This document shows positions 31,171-39,023 of a stretch of 64,000 bases of DNA, piece after piece (positions within the stretch are counted from its first letter, which is position 1; the number at the start of each line of letters is the position of its first letter). The notes below the pieces were generated by a model. That model had not been told where the DNA came from and made no database searches. It saw nothing but the letters and a program-made list of their open reading frames with translations. The translations under genes were made by a program, and so were the position numbers. The stretch comes from CADCVT01 sp036389485 (lineage in GTDB: Bacteria; Actinomycetota; Thermoleophilia; Solirubrobacterales; Solirubrobacteraceae). The DNA lies in assembly GCA_036389485.1 (NCBI GenBank), contig DASVPR010000050.1:124001-188000 (forward strand), in the 5' to 3' direction.

Positions 31171-32601
31171 GTGAAGAGGCTCGCCGCTCCCGCGCGCCTC
31201 CCTCCTCGCATGACCGTTCGCCTGACAGCCCTCGCTGCGCTGGTCGCCGCGCTCACGATCGGCGCGGCCGCTCCTGCGCGCGCGGCCCGCACGCAGCCGC
31301 TCTACTTCGACGCGCCCGAGCTGCGCGACCCCGCGGCGCGCGAGGGCGCGCTCGACGAGCTGCAGTCGCTCGGGGTGCGGGCGGTGCGCATCGTCCTCTA
31401 CTGGCAGGACGTGGCCCCGGAGGCGGAGCGCAACAACGTCCCCGCCGCGAACTTGAACGACCCCGCCGCGTACGCCTGGGGCTCGTACGAGGAGGCGATC
31501 GCGGCGGCGCACGCGCGCGGGTTCCGCGTCCTCGTGACGCTCACCACGCCCGGCCCGCGGTGGGCCACTGCGAAGAAGACCGACCGGCTGACGCGGCCGT
31601 TGCCGGCGCAGTTCGCGCGGTTCGCCGAGGCGGCGGGGCGGCAGTTCGGCGATCGCGTCGACGCGTGGTCGGCGCTGAACGAGCCCAACCACCCGGACTT
31701 CCTGCTGCCGCAGTACGGTAAGGGCGGGAGGCCGCTGTCGCCGCGGATCTACCGCCGGCTCTTCCAGGCGATGGCGAAGGGGATCGACGCCAGCGGCAAC
31801 GGCGGCGACACGCTGCTCATGGGCGAGACGGCACCGCGCGGGACGGGGAAGGTCGTGCATCCCGTGACGTTCCTGCGGATGTCGCTGTGCCTGAACGCGA
31901 AGTGGCGGCGGTCGAAGACGTGCGGGAAGCTCGACGTCGACGGCTGGGCGCACCATCCGTACACGACGAAGGTCGGGCCGTGGTTCGCGCCGCCGTCGCC
32001 GAACGACGTGACGATCGGCGTGCTGTCGCGGCTCACCCGCGCGCTCGACCGCGCCACGCGCGCGGGCGCGTTCCAAAGGCGCTCGCGGATGCCGGTCTGG
32101 CTCACCGAGTTCGGCATCCAGTCGACGCCCGACCGGTACTTCGGCGTCTCGCTCGCCAAGCAGGTCGAGTACCGCGCGATCGCCGAGCGGATGGCGTGGT
32201 CGAACCCGCGCGTGCGCGCGTTCTCGCAGTACCTGCTGCGCGACGACCGGCCGGTCGAGGGCGCGACCGGGCAGTCGCGGTACGGCGGCTTCGAGTCCGG
32301 GCTGCGGTTCGCGACCGGGCGCGAGAAGCCGGCGCTGAGCGGGTTCCGCCTGTCGCTCGCGGCGCTGCGGCGCGGGCGGTCGGTCTCGCTCTGGGGCGTC
32401 GTGCGGCCGGCCGCCGGCCGGGTGGAGGCGACGGTGCTGTACGCGGACCGGAAGTCGAAGACGTTCAGGCGGCTGAAGACCGTGCGGACCGACGCCCGGG
32501 GCTACTTCACGACGACGACGCGCTACAAGAAGGGGCGCCGCTACCGGCTGAAGTGGGGCGACGCGCAGGGCTACCCGGTGCGGGTCTACCGGCGCCGCTG
32601 A
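31171..32601 (+). CDS. Secreted clan GH-A glycoside hydrolase
   Basis: A 476-aa secreted protein. The long signal peptide (basic n-region, then LTALAALVAALTIGAAAP and ARA) precedes a TIM-barrel. The acid/base Glu is in SALNEPNHP (E171) and the nucleophile in VWLTEFGIQS (E313), the pattern of GH5/GH39-like clan A enzymes. The C-terminal ~90 residues form a beta domain (SVSLWGVVRPAAGRVEATVL, YFTTTTRYKKGRRYRLKW) common in this lineage's exported proteins. The substrate is unknown. The GTG at 31171 is chosen for TACCCT 8 bp upstream; an ATG at 31210 is the alternative. Confidence 0.75.
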   Translation: MKRLAAPARLPPRMTVRLTALAALVAALTIGAAAPARAARTQPLYFDAPELRDPAAREGALDELQSLGVRAVRIVLYWQDVAPEAERNNVPAANLNDPAAYAWGSYEEAIAAAHARGFRVLVTLTTPGPRWATAKKTDRLTRPLPAQFARFAEAAGRQFGDRVDAWSALNEPNHPDFLLPQYGKGGRPLSPRIYRRLFQAMAKGIDASGNGGDTLLMGETAPRGTGKVVHPVTFLRMSLCLNAKWRRSKTCGKLDVDGWAHHPYTTKVGPWFAPPSPNDVTIGVLSRLTRALDRATRAGAFQRRSRMPVWLTEFGIQSTPDRYFGVSLAKQVEYRAIAERMAWSNPRVRAFSQYLLRDDRPVEGATGQSRYGGFESGLRFATGREKPALSGFRLSLAALRRGRSVSLWGVVRPAAGRVEATVLYADRKSKTFRRLKTVRTDARGYFTTTTRYKKGRRYRLKWGDAQGYPVRVYRRR

Positions 32602-32634
32602 ACCCGGGTCGGCGTCGCGCCGTAGAGCGGTGCG

Positions 32635-33405
32635 ATGCGTCGCCTCGTCCTTCCCGTCGCCGGACTCTGCGGCCTCGCGCTCGCGGTCGTCCCGGCCCTC
32701 GCCTCCGACAAGCAGATCAACGCCAGCGGGACGAGCTGGTCACCCGACGACGTGACCGTCAACCCGGGCGACAAGGTCACGATCTCGAACCCGAACGGCG
32801 GCAACCACGACCTCTACTGGAAGGACGGCGCGCCCGGCCATCCGGGGCCGGCGCCGAACATCGGCGACACGAGCACGTGGTCGAGCGTGCGGACGTTCTC
32901 GGACGCGGACGTCGGGAAGACGTTCCGCTTCTACTGCTCGGTCCACAGCGACGACCAGGGCGTCGGCATGGACGGGATCGTGCGCGTGGTGGCGGCGGGC
33001 AGCAGCGGCACGACCACTACGACGAACCCGCCGCCCGGCGGGACGACCACGACCTCGACCACGCCTCCGCCCCCGCCGCCCCCGGGCGGGACCACGACGA
33101 CCTCCACGACTCCTCCTCCACCGTCCGGAGGGGACACGACCGCGCCGCGCGCGACCAGGGCCCGGAGCTCGGCGTCGCGGCGCGGCGTGACCGTGCGGCT
33201 CACTCTGAGCGAGGCGGCGACCGTCACGTTGCGCGTGTTCCGCGGCCCGCGCCGCATCGCCCGGCGCGTGTTCGACGTCCAGAGCGGCGCGGTCAAGCTC
33301 CGGATCCGCCGCGCGCTGCGCCGCGGCCGGTACCGCCTGCGCCTGACGCTCGTCGACGACGCCGGCAACCGATCGTCGAAGTCGCTGCGCGCGCGCGTGA
33401 AGTAG
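32635..33405 (+). CDS. Secreted blue copper (plastocyanin-like) protein with Thr/Pro linker
   Basis: A 256-aa exported protein. After a signal peptide (VLPVAGLCGLALAVVPALAS) comes a cupredoxin domain (~25-120) with all four type-1 copper ligands: H58 (GGNHDLYW), C101 and H104 (FYCSVHS) and M112 (GVGMDG). A linker of alternating T and P runs (~123-165) leads to a C-terminal beta domain (~170-256, RRGVTVRLTLSEAATVTLRV). It should carry electrons outside the cell or bind copper. The linker may be glycosylated. It lies 33 bp after the glycosidase gene. The ATG is at 32635. Confidence 0.88.
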   Translation: MRRLVLPVAGLCGLALAVVPALASDKQINASGTSWSPDDVTVNPGDKVTISNPNGGNHDLYWKDGAPGHPGPAPNIGDTSTWSSVRTFSDADVGKTFRFYCSVHSDDQGVGMDGIVRVVAAGSSGTTTTTNPPPGGTTTTSTTPPPPPPPGGTTTTSTTPPPPSGGDTTAPRATRARSSASRRGVTVRLTLSEAATVTLRVFRGPRRIARRVFDVQSGAVKLRIRRALRRGRYRLRLTLVDDAGNRSSKSLRARVK

Positions 33406-33469
33406 GGGCGGCGGCGGCCCGCCGACGCGCGCGCGCTTCGGGCCGCGCGCCCTGCGAGCATCCGCGGCC

Positions 33470-34138
33470 GTGACCGCGGAGCAGGTCGTCGTGCTCGTCC
33501 TCCTCGTGGCCGCCTTCGCGGCGGGCTGGATCGCGCGCGGCGACGGCGGGAAGGAGGCCGCGGCGGAGGAGGACGCGCCGGCGCCGCGGCCCGGCGCCGG
33601 GGCCGCCACTCCGGCCACCTCCGCACCGGCCACCTCCGCACCGACCGCCGCCACTCCGGCCACCTCGGCACCGGCCACCTCCGCACCGACCGCCGCCGCG
33701 GCGCGCACCGCCGCGCCGGCCGGCGAGACCGACCCTCCCCGACGCCGCCTGCGGCGCGCCGCGCGGCCGGCCCCCTCGCGGCCCGACCCCGCGACGGACG
33801 CGGCGCGCGCCCTCTCCCTCGCCTCCGCGGCCTACGAGACGGCGGTCGACCGGTGGCTCGACGAGCGGGAGGAGATCAGCCCGGCGGGGCGGGCCGCGGT
33901 CGGGGAGCTGGAGCGGGCGGTGCAGCGGCTCGACCACGCCGCAGCGCGGCTCGACGAGGTCGACGAGACGCTCGGCGACGCGGCGTACGACGCGCTCGAC
34001 GCGCTGCGCAAGGCCGCGCGCCACCTCGCCGCGTTCCGCGAGGGCCGGGCGCTCGACGCGCCGACGAGCCGCGAGCTGGAGCGGCTCGAGGACGAGGTCG
34101 CCCGGGCTCGTGCCGCGTTCGAGCGCGCGCCGACCTAG
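33470..34138 (+). CDS. Membrane-anchored protein with low-complexity linker and helical C-terminus
   Basis: A 222-aa protein. One membrane helix at the N-terminus (VVVLVLLVAAFAAGWIA, residues ~6-22) is followed by an A/P/T-rich linker (~35-100) that contains an internal 45-bp duplication (33605-33694), and a helical C-terminal region (~110-220, probable coiled coil: AAVGELERAVQRLDHAAAR). No family recognised. GTG start at 33470. Its TAG begins the TAGTCT hexamer before sixA. Possibly a cell-envelope spacer protein; unproven. Confidence 0.55.
   Translation: MTAEQVVVLVLLVAAFAAGWIARGDGGKEAAAEEDAPAPRPGAGAATPATSAPATSAPTAATPATSAPATSAPTAAAARTAAPAGETDPPRRRLRRAARPAPSRPDPATDAARALSLASAAYETAVDRWLDEREEISPAGRAAVGELERAVQRLDHAAARLDEVDETLGDAAYDALDALRKAARHLAAFREGRALDAPTSRELERLEDEVARARAAFERAPT
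33605..33694 (+). repeat. 45-bp tandem duplication inside a coding region
   Basis: Two adjacent 45-bp copies (33605-33649 and 33650-33694) differ at one base (TCCGCA versus TCGGCA). Each encodes 15 residues, so the frame is kept. They form part of an A/T/P-rich linker. Probably replication slippage in low-complexity coding sequence. Confidence 0.75.
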
Positions 34139-34149
34139 TCTCCGCGGGG
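34136..34149 (+). promoter_or_regulatory. -10 hexamer TAGTCT built on the upstream stop codon
   Basis: TAGTCT at 34136-34141 begins with the TAG stop of the membrane protein gene and ends 8 bp before the ATG of sixA at 34150. There is no SD. Probably a leaderless promoter; inferred. Confidence 0.35.
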
Positions 34150-34617
34150 ATGGCGCAGCAGCTCTGGTTCCTCCGGCACGGCGAGGCCGAGCCGCACGGC
34201 GCGCGGCCGGACGACGAGCGCGAGCTGACCGAGCGCGGCCGGGGCCAGTCGGAGTCGGCCGGCCGGGCGCTGCACGCCCTCGGCGTCGCGTTCCAGCTGG
34301 CGTTCACGAGCCCGAAGGTGCGCGCGGCCGAGACCGCGCGCATCGCGTGCGAGCACCTCGACGTCGAGCCGCACACGCACGAGCCGCTGCGCGACGGCTT
34401 CGATCGCGACGAGGCGATCGCGCTCCTCCGCGCCGCCGGCGCCGACCAGCGTCTGCTCCTCGTCGGCCACGAGCCCGACTTCTCCCAGACCGTCCACGAC
34501 CTCACCGGCGCGCGGATCGACCTGAAGAAGGGCGGGATCGCGGCGGTCCGGGTCGACGGGTCCAGCGCAGAGCTGATCGCGCTGCTCAGGCCGCGCGAGC
34601 TCGACCGGATCCGCTAG
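34150..34617 (+). CDS. sixA: SixA-like phosphohistidine phosphatase
   Basis: A 155-aa histidine phosphatase-superfamily protein. The N-terminal catalytic motif is FLRHGEAEP (R9, H10), LTERGRGQSESAG follows, then AFTSPKVRAAETARIA and LLVGHEPDFSQTVHDL with the second catalytic His. SixA removes phosphate from histidines of phosphotransfer proteins; related enzymes act on other phosphoesters. The ATG at 34150 has TAGTCT 8 bp upstream. Cytosolic. Confidence 0.88.
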   Translation: MAQQLWFLRHGEAEPHGARPDDERELTERGRGQSESAGRALHALGVAFQLAFTSPKVRAAETARIACEHLDVEPHTHEPLRDGFDRDEAIALLRAAGADQRLLLVGHEPDFSQTVHDLTGARIDLKKGGIAAVRVDGSSAELIALLRPRELDRIR

Positions 34618-34662
34618 CGCGCGGGCGGGGACGCGCCGGCGCACGCCCCCGCCGTCGCTCGT

Positions 34663-34851
34663 CTACCAGCCGAGCACGCGTTCGAGCGCCCGGTGGGACT
34701 GCTCGGTCGCGCCGTCGTCGCGGTCGCCGTTGAAGTCCGGCCGCCGCCGCTCGTTGCTCGCGGGCGGCGTCGTCGTGTCCTGCTCCTCCTCCGCGAAGCC
34801 CTCGCGGGACTCCTCGTAGAGGTCGATGGGCGCGCTGTGGGTGGTCGCCAT
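34663..34851 (-). CDS. Small acidic hydrophilic protein, 62 aa
   Basis: A disordered-looking acidic protein (APIDLYEESREGFAEEEQD, RRPDFNGDRDDGATEQSH). The strong SD GGAAGGAGGAG lies just before the ATG at 34851, which supports it as real. No family recognised; function unknown. It is divergent from the fpg gene and convergent with sixA. Confidence 0.55.
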   Translation of the reverse strand: MATTHSAPIDLYEESREGFAEEEQDTTTPPASNERRRPDFNGDRDDGATEQSHRALERVLGW

Positions 34852-34929
34852 CGCTCCTCCTTCCGTGCGTGTCGCTTGCGGGGTCTGGTGTGGCGTTCCC
34901 GACCCTGACCGAGGTATGCATCGAATTCG

Positions 34930-34943
34930 TAACCTCTTCGTGA
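34930..34943 (+). promoter_or_regulatory. Leaderless -10 of the fpg-like gene
   Basis: TAACCT at 34930-34935 lies 8 bp before the ATG at 34944 in a locally AT-richer stretch. No SD is present. Inferred promoter. Confidence 0.35.
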
Positions 34944-35792
34944 ATGCCCGAGCTTCCTGAGGTCGAGATCACGGCTCGGCGCCTCAGCGCTGCCGTGCGC
35001 GGGGTGGAGATCGAGTCCACGCTCGCGCCCGGGATCAACGCGCTGAAGACGTTCGACCCGCCGCTGCACGCGCTCGACGGGCGCGCGATCGCCGACGTGC
35101 GGCGGATCGGCAAGCACGTCGTGATCGACGTCGCCGGCGACCTGCACGTCCTGTTGCACCTCATGAGCGCGGGCCGGCTGCAGCTGTACGACAAGCGCGC
35201 GTCGCTGCGAGACCGCACGTCGCGACTGCTGCTGCGCCTCGCCGACGGCCGCGAGCTGCGGCTGCGCGAGTTCGGGACGAAGCAGGCGGCGTGGGTGAAG
35301 GTCCTGCGATCGGCGGACCTCGAGGCGGACGAGGCCGTCGCGACGCTCGGCCCGGAGGCGTGGCCCGACCCGCCCGAGGACCTCCGTGAGCTGCTCGACT
35401 CGCCGCGCCCGCTCCACTCGCTGCTGCGCGACCAGCGGGTCATCGCCGGGATCGGCCGCTCGTGGGTCGACGAGATCCTGTGGACGGCCCGGCTCTCGCC
35501 GTTCAAGCGCGGGGACGACCTCTCGGACGACGAGGCCGCCGAGCTGCGGACCGCGATCGTCGACGTCCTCGGCGGCGCGCTCGATCACTACGAGCGCGTG
35601 GTCGAGCTCCCGATCCCCGACAAGCTCCCGCTCCCGCTCCAGGTCCACCGCCACCAGGGCGAGCCCTGCCCCCGCTGCGGCACCACGATCGAGGCCGTCC
35701 ACTACGAGGACTACGTCATGTGCTACTGCCCGGAGGAGCAGACGGGCGGCAAGGTCCTCAAGGACCGCCGCCTCTCGCGTCTGCTGAAGTGA
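34944..35792 (+). CDS. Fpg/Nei family DNA glycosylase-lyase
   Basis: A 282-aa base-excision repair enzyme. The catalytic N-terminus PELPEVE (P2, E3) and the beta-hairpin lysine K57 (RRIGKHVV) match E. coli Fpg numbering. The helix-two-turn-helix is LRDQRVIAGIGRSWVDEILW, with R where Fpg has Asn. The zinc finger starts CPRCG but ends MCYCPEEQTGG: the last Cys of the usual CPxCQ is Glu. It should remove oxidised bases and cleave the abasic site. TAACCT lies 8 bp before the ATG at 34944. The peroxiredoxin gene follows by a few bp, giving an oxidative-damage pair. Confidence 0.9.
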   Translation: MPELPEVEITARRLSAAVRGVEIESTLAPGINALKTFDPPLHALDGRAIADVRRIGKHVVIDVAGDLHVLLHLMSAGRLQLYDKRASLRDRTSRLLLRLADGRELRLREFGTKQAAWVKVLRSADLEADEAVATLGPEAWPDPPEDLRELLDSPRPLHSLLRDQRVIAGIGRSWVDEILWTARLSPFKRGDDLSDDEAAELRTAIVDVLGGALDHYERVVELPIPDKLPLPLQVHRHQGEPCPRCGTTIEAVHYEDYVMCYCPEEQTGGKVLKDRRLSRLLK

Positions 35793-35797
35793 CCGCC

Positions 35798-36256
35798 ATG
35801 ATCGAGACCGGCCAGCAGGCGCCCGACTTCACGCTTCCGGACCAGGACGGCAAGCCCGTCTCGCTCAGCGACCTGCGGGGTCGCCGCGTCGTCCTCTACT
35901 TCTACCCCAAGGCCGACACCCCCGGCTGCACGACGCAGGCGTGCGGGATCCGCGACCGGGCGGGCGAGTACGAGGCGGCGGGGGTGACCGTGCTCGGCGT
36001 GTCGCCGGATCCGGTGAAGGACGTCAAGAGGTTCCACGACAAGCAGTCGCTGAACTTCACGCTGCTCGCCGACGAGGACCACGCGGTCTGCGAGCGGTAC
36101 GGCGTGTGGGTCGAGAAGTCGATGTACGGCCGCACGTACTGGGGCGCGCAGCGCGCGACGTTCGTCATCGACGAGGAGGGCGTCGTGCGGCATGTGATCC
36201 CGAAGGCGTCGCCGAAGACGCACGACGACGAGGTCCTGGCCGCGCTGGCGGCCTAG
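35798..36256 (+). CDS. bcp: Bcp-type thioredoxin-dependent peroxiredoxin
   Basis: A 152-aa 1-Cys/atypical 2-Cys peroxiredoxin (PrxQ/Bcp). The peroxidatic Cys C44 is in ADTPGCT and the resolving Cys C49 is five residues on (CTTQAC), typical of the subfamily. FTLPDQDGKPVSLSDLRG and YFYPKADTPG precede it; FVIDEEGVVRHV follows. It reduces peroxides in the cytosol with thioredoxin. The ATG at 35798 is preferred; an in-frame GTG at 35789 overlaps the fpg stop and would couple them. Its stop overlaps the convergent racemase remnant. Confidence 0.92.
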   Translation: MIETGQQAPDFTLPDQDGKPVSLSDLRGRRVVLYFYPKADTPGCTTQACGIRDRAGEYEAAGVTVLGVSPDPVKDVKRFHDKQSLNFTLLADEDHAVCERYGVWVEKSMYGRTYWGAQRATFVIDEEGVVRHVIPKASPKTHDDEVLAALAA

Positions 36257-36722
36257 TCGCTCAGCGCAAGCTCGACGGCGCGCTCGGCGTGCAGGCGCGT
36301 CGTGTCGAAGACCGGCACCGGCGAGTCCTCGGCGCCGACGAGGAGGTCGATCTCCGTGCAGCCCAGGAGGATCCCCTCGGCGCCGCGATCGGCGAGCGAT
36401 CGCATCACCAGACCGTGCCGGTCGCGGAGCCGGCCGACGTAGAAGTCCTGCTCCATCGTGTAGGCGGTCGCGAGGAGGCCGACGCTCGCGAGGCCCGCTC
36501 GGCGGACCGCCTCGGCGGTCGTATCGGCGACGTGGACGAAGGGGACGTCGACGGCGTCGGCGATCGTCTCAGCGACCTTGTGCATCGTGTTCGTGCACAG
36601 CACGATCAGCTCCGCGCCGGCGCCCACCAGCGATCGCGCCTCGCGAGCGAGCACCGCCCCCGCCTCGTCCCAGCGGCCGAGGACTCCCAGCTCATCCCAC
36701 CGAGCAGGCCGATGCGCTTCAT
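36253..36722 (-). pseudogene. Aspartate/glutamate racemase gene with two internal deletions
   Basis: The family's N-terminus is intact in one frame (ATG at 36722: KRIGLLGGMSWESS). The sequence then jumps, out of frame, near 36672-36683 (around TCGGCCGCTG) to RWDEAGAVLAREAR, losing ~40 residues. Catalytic-Cys regions IVLCTNTMHK and ILLGCTEIDLL remain, but a second ~38-residue block is missing in frame near 36408 (between RHGL and VMRSLADRG), so the normal ~230 aa is reduced to about 155 codons. A GTG at 36732 could start the shifted frame. Decayed gene, function likely lost. Confidence 0.75.
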
Positions 36723-36745
36723 CGGGCGACACTAGCGGTCACATG

Positions 36746-36758
36746 TAGGCTGGAACCC
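36746..36758 (+). promoter_or_regulatory. Leaderless -10 of the copper monooxygenase-like gene
   Basis: TAGGCT at 36746-36751 lies 7 bp before the GTG at 36759, with no SD. Only 36 bp separate this GTG from the racemase remnant's ATG. Inferred promoter. Confidence 0.4.
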
Positions 36759-38135
36759 GTGCACGGACGCGCTCTCGGCCTCGCGATCGCCCTCCTCGCG
36801 CTGCTCGCCCCCGCGACGGCGAGCGCCGAGGAGAAGCTGCTGACGCTGTACTCGCCGGCGATCCAGACGCAGCCGTACGTCCACGACACGCACAACGTCG
36901 CGCTGCGGGCGAACGGGCGGGAGGCGCCGGCCGAGCCGGGCTACATCACCGGCGTCAAGGAGCAGGTGCTCGTCGACTCGAAGGACCCCGACGCCGAGCC
37001 GCTCAACAACGCGAAGTTCATGATCCACCACTTCCTGTTCTGGGCGCCGGGGCGCGTCGACCAGGCGCCGGGGAGCTGCTGGGGCCCGTCGGGCTTCGTC
37101 GCCGGTCGCGGGGAGGAGCATCCCGACGGCCAGTTCGGCGAGTTCACCCCGCCGGAGATCCGCGCGAAATACGGCATCACCAACCGCACGCCGGAGGGCA
37201 CCGCGCCCGACTGGCGCCTCACCGCAATGGTCATGAACCACGTCAAGCGGCCGAAGAAGGTCTTCGTCCGCCTGCGCATCTGGTACACGACCGAGCCGCG
37301 CGAGCCGATCTCGCCGGTCGTGGTCGGCAACTGCACGACGCTCGGCAACGGCATGGCCTACGACGTGCCGGGCGGCGGCGGGCCGGGCGCCGAGTACGTC
37401 GACCAGTCGACGTGGACGGTCCCCGACGGGTTGAACGGGCGGATCGTCGGCGCCGCGTCGCACCAGCACGGCGGCGGGAAGTACCACACCCTCGAGAGCG
37501 TCACGTGCGACCGGCCGCTCTTCCGCGCGAACGTCTACCACGCGCCGCCGGACCACATCTACAACACGATCCGCCCAATCCTCCACGAGCCCGGGCCGAT
37601 CGCGAACGGCACCTTCCGCTCCCCGACCGGCATCCCGATCACCGAGGGCGAGGTGCTCCACCGCCGCGCCGTCCACGACAACGCGAACCTGCACGTGGCC
37701 GCGATGGGCTTCTGGGTGCTGCTCGTCGCGCGCGACGAGACCGTGCAGCCGTGCGGCCCGATGCCGGACGACGTCCAGGAGATCACGCGCCCGGCGCGCT
37801 TCGACGCCACGCCGAACTACGCGCTGCGCGTGCCGCAGCTCGCGCCGCCGCGGCCCGCGGCGTTCCGGCCGTTCACCGGCGGAGCGCTCACGATCGACGA
37901 CGCGAACTTCCGGCCGGGCCGGATCACCTCGCGCGTGGGCCGGCCGGTCACGTGGCGCATCGGCGGGAGCCTGCCCCACACCGTCACGGTCGCCAACGGC
38001 CCGGTGGGCTTCTCGTCCCTCTACTCGGGAATCTCCCGCGGGACGTACACGTTCACCCCGCGCAAGCGCGGCACCTACCGGCTGACCTGCCTCATCCACC
38101 CGACGCGGATGGGCCAGACGCTCGTCGTGAAGTGA
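36759..38135 (+). CDS. Secreted PHM-like copper monooxygenase domain fused to a blue copper domain
   Basis: A 458-aa exported protein (signal peptide ~1-23, LALLAPATASA). Residues ~30-330 resemble the two-copper peptidylglycine alpha-hydroxylating/dopamine beta-monooxygenase fold: MIHHFLFW with H90-H91 (CuH site), H161 (VMNHVKRP), and SHQHGGGKYH with H235 and H237 (CuM site); the Met ligand is uncertain (M316 or H312 nearby). Residues ~375-458 are a cupredoxin with H407, C444, H447 and M451 (LTCLIHPTRM). It may hydroxylate a C-H bond with O2, the blue copper domain feeding electrons; inference. A GNAT follows by GTGA overlap. Confidence 0.7.
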   Translation: MHGRALGLAIALLALLAPATASAEEKLLTLYSPAIQTQPYVHDTHNVALRANGREAPAEPGYITGVKEQVLVDSKDPDAEPLNNAKFMIHHFLFWAPGRVDQAPGSCWGPSGFVAGRGEEHPDGQFGEFTPPEIRAKYGITNRTPEGTAPDWRLTAMVMNHVKRPKKVFVRLRIWYTTEPREPISPVVVGNCTTLGNGMAYDVPGGGGPGAEYVDQSTWTVPDGLNGRIVGAASHQHGGGKYHTLESVTCDRPLFRANVYHAPPDHIYNTIRPILHEPGPIANGTFRSPTGIPITEGEVLHRRAVHDNANLHVAAMGFWVLLVARDETVQPCGPMPDDVQEITRPARFDATPNYALRVPQLAPPRPAAFRPFTGGALTIDDANFRPGRITSRVGRPVTWRIGGSLPHTVTVANGPVGFSSLYSGISRGTYTFTPRKRGTYRLTCLIHPTRMGQTLVVK

Positions 38136-38590
38136 CCGCGGTCCGGCGCGCGGAGCCCGCCGACGCCCGCGCGCTCGCCCGGCGGCTGCACGACTTCAAC
38201 ACCGAGTTCGACGAGCCGACGCCCGGCCCGGAGGTGCTCACGGAGCGCATCGAGCGGCTCCTCGGCCGCGACGACGCGGCGATCCTCGTCGCCGGCGACG
38301 ACCATCTCGATGGCCTCGCGCTCCTCACGTTCCGCCCCGGCGTCTGGGACCCCGGCCCGGTGACGCTGCTCGAGGAGCTGTACGTCCGCCCGCCGCTGCG
38401 CAACCGCGGGATCGGGACCGAGCTGCTGCACGCCGCGTTCGCGCTCGCTCGCGAGCACGGCTCGACGACGTTCGAGATCCACGTCGACGAGGAGGACGTC
38501 GACGCGCAGCGCTTCTACGAGCGCCACGGGGTGAAGCCGGTCGAGCCCGGGCGCGAGTACCGCGCCTTCTACTACTCGCGCACGCTCTAG
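38132..38590 (+). CDS. GNAT family N-acetyltransferase
   Basis: A 152-aa single-domain GNAT. TAVRRAEPADARALARRLHD opens the fold; LEELYVRPPLRNRGIGTELL contains the acetyl-CoA loop RNRGIG, and DAQRFYERHGVKP is the usual C-terminal helix-strand. Its GTG start overlaps the stop of the copper protein as GTGA, so it is co-translated with it. It converges on the cupin gene with a 4-bp overlap. Substrate unknown. Confidence 0.88.
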   Translation: MTAVRRAEPADARALARRLHDFNTEFDEPTPGPEVLTERIERLLGRDDAAILVAGDDHLDGLALLTFRPGVWDPGPVTLLEELYVRPPLRNRGIGTELLHAAFALAREHGSTTFEIHVDEEDVDAQRFYERHGVKPVEPGREYRAFYYSRTL

Positions 38591-38979
38591 CTCCACCAGC
38601 CGGGGAGCATCTCGGCGTCCTTGTTGTCGGTGTTCGGCGCGCCGAACGCCACGATCGCCGCGCCCTCGGGGCCGCCCTCCATCCCGCGCGCGACCTCGCC
38701 CGGCACCCTGATCGCGTCGAGCGCCCCGAGCTCGACGATCTCGTCCTCGAGCTTCATCCGCGCGCTGCCCTCGAGCACGAGGTAGACCTCCTCCTGCTCG
38801 CCGTGCCGGTGGCCGAACGGCACCCGCGTCTCGGGCGGCAGCCGGAACAGGCTGACGCCCGACTTCTCGAGCCCGAGGGGCCTGCGGGCGAACCGCGCCT
38901 CCATTCCCTCCGGCATGCCGAACTTCGGTGCCATGTTCTCGACGTCGGTCGCCAGGTTGAGGTGCGTGAAGTCGGTCAT
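38587..38979 (-). CDS. Cupin-domain protein
   Basis: A 130-aa single cupin. Motif 1 is VPFGHRHGEQEEVYLVLEG with metal-ligand-type His, His, Glu; motif 2 is IRVPGEVARGMEGG, in which the usual His is missing, so the metal site may be incomplete. The ATG at 38979 has GGTGGA upstream at SD distance and is preferred over the GTG at 38988. It probably binds a small ligand or modifies one; function unknown. Just upstream, on the other strand, is the candidate RNA promoter. Confidence 0.8.
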   Translation of the reverse strand: MTDFTHLNLATDVENMAPKFGMPEGMEARFARRPLGLEKSGVSLFRLPPETRVPFGHRHGEQEEVYLVLEGSARMKLEDEIVELGALDAIRVPGEVARGMEGGPEGAAIVAFGAPNTDNKDAEMLPGWWS

Positions 38980-38989
38980 GAAATCCACC

Positions 38990-39017
38990 TTGACACACCG
39001 GCCACGAGTGGTAGAAC
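38990..39017 (+). promoter_or_regulatory. Sigma-70-like promoter TTGACA-16-TAGAAC
   Basis: TTGACA (38990-38995) is a consensus -35 and TAGAAC (39012-39017), 16 bp downstream, matches four of six -10 positions. No protein gene follows on this strand before the terminator at 39104, so it may serve a short RNA. This is the only consensus TTGACA-type promoter noticed in the window. Confidence 0.5.
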
Positions 39018-39023
39018 AAGAGC

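Noticed and set aside
31210..31212. ATG as start of the glycosidase
   Set aside because: Possible, since a signal peptide follows, but no SD or hexamer is at the right distance, whereas GTG 31171 has TACCCT 8 bp upstream. Kept as the alternative.
33605..33694. Considered as a mobile element or site-specific repeat
   Set aside because: A simple in-frame 45-bp duplication in a low-complexity linker; slippage explains it.
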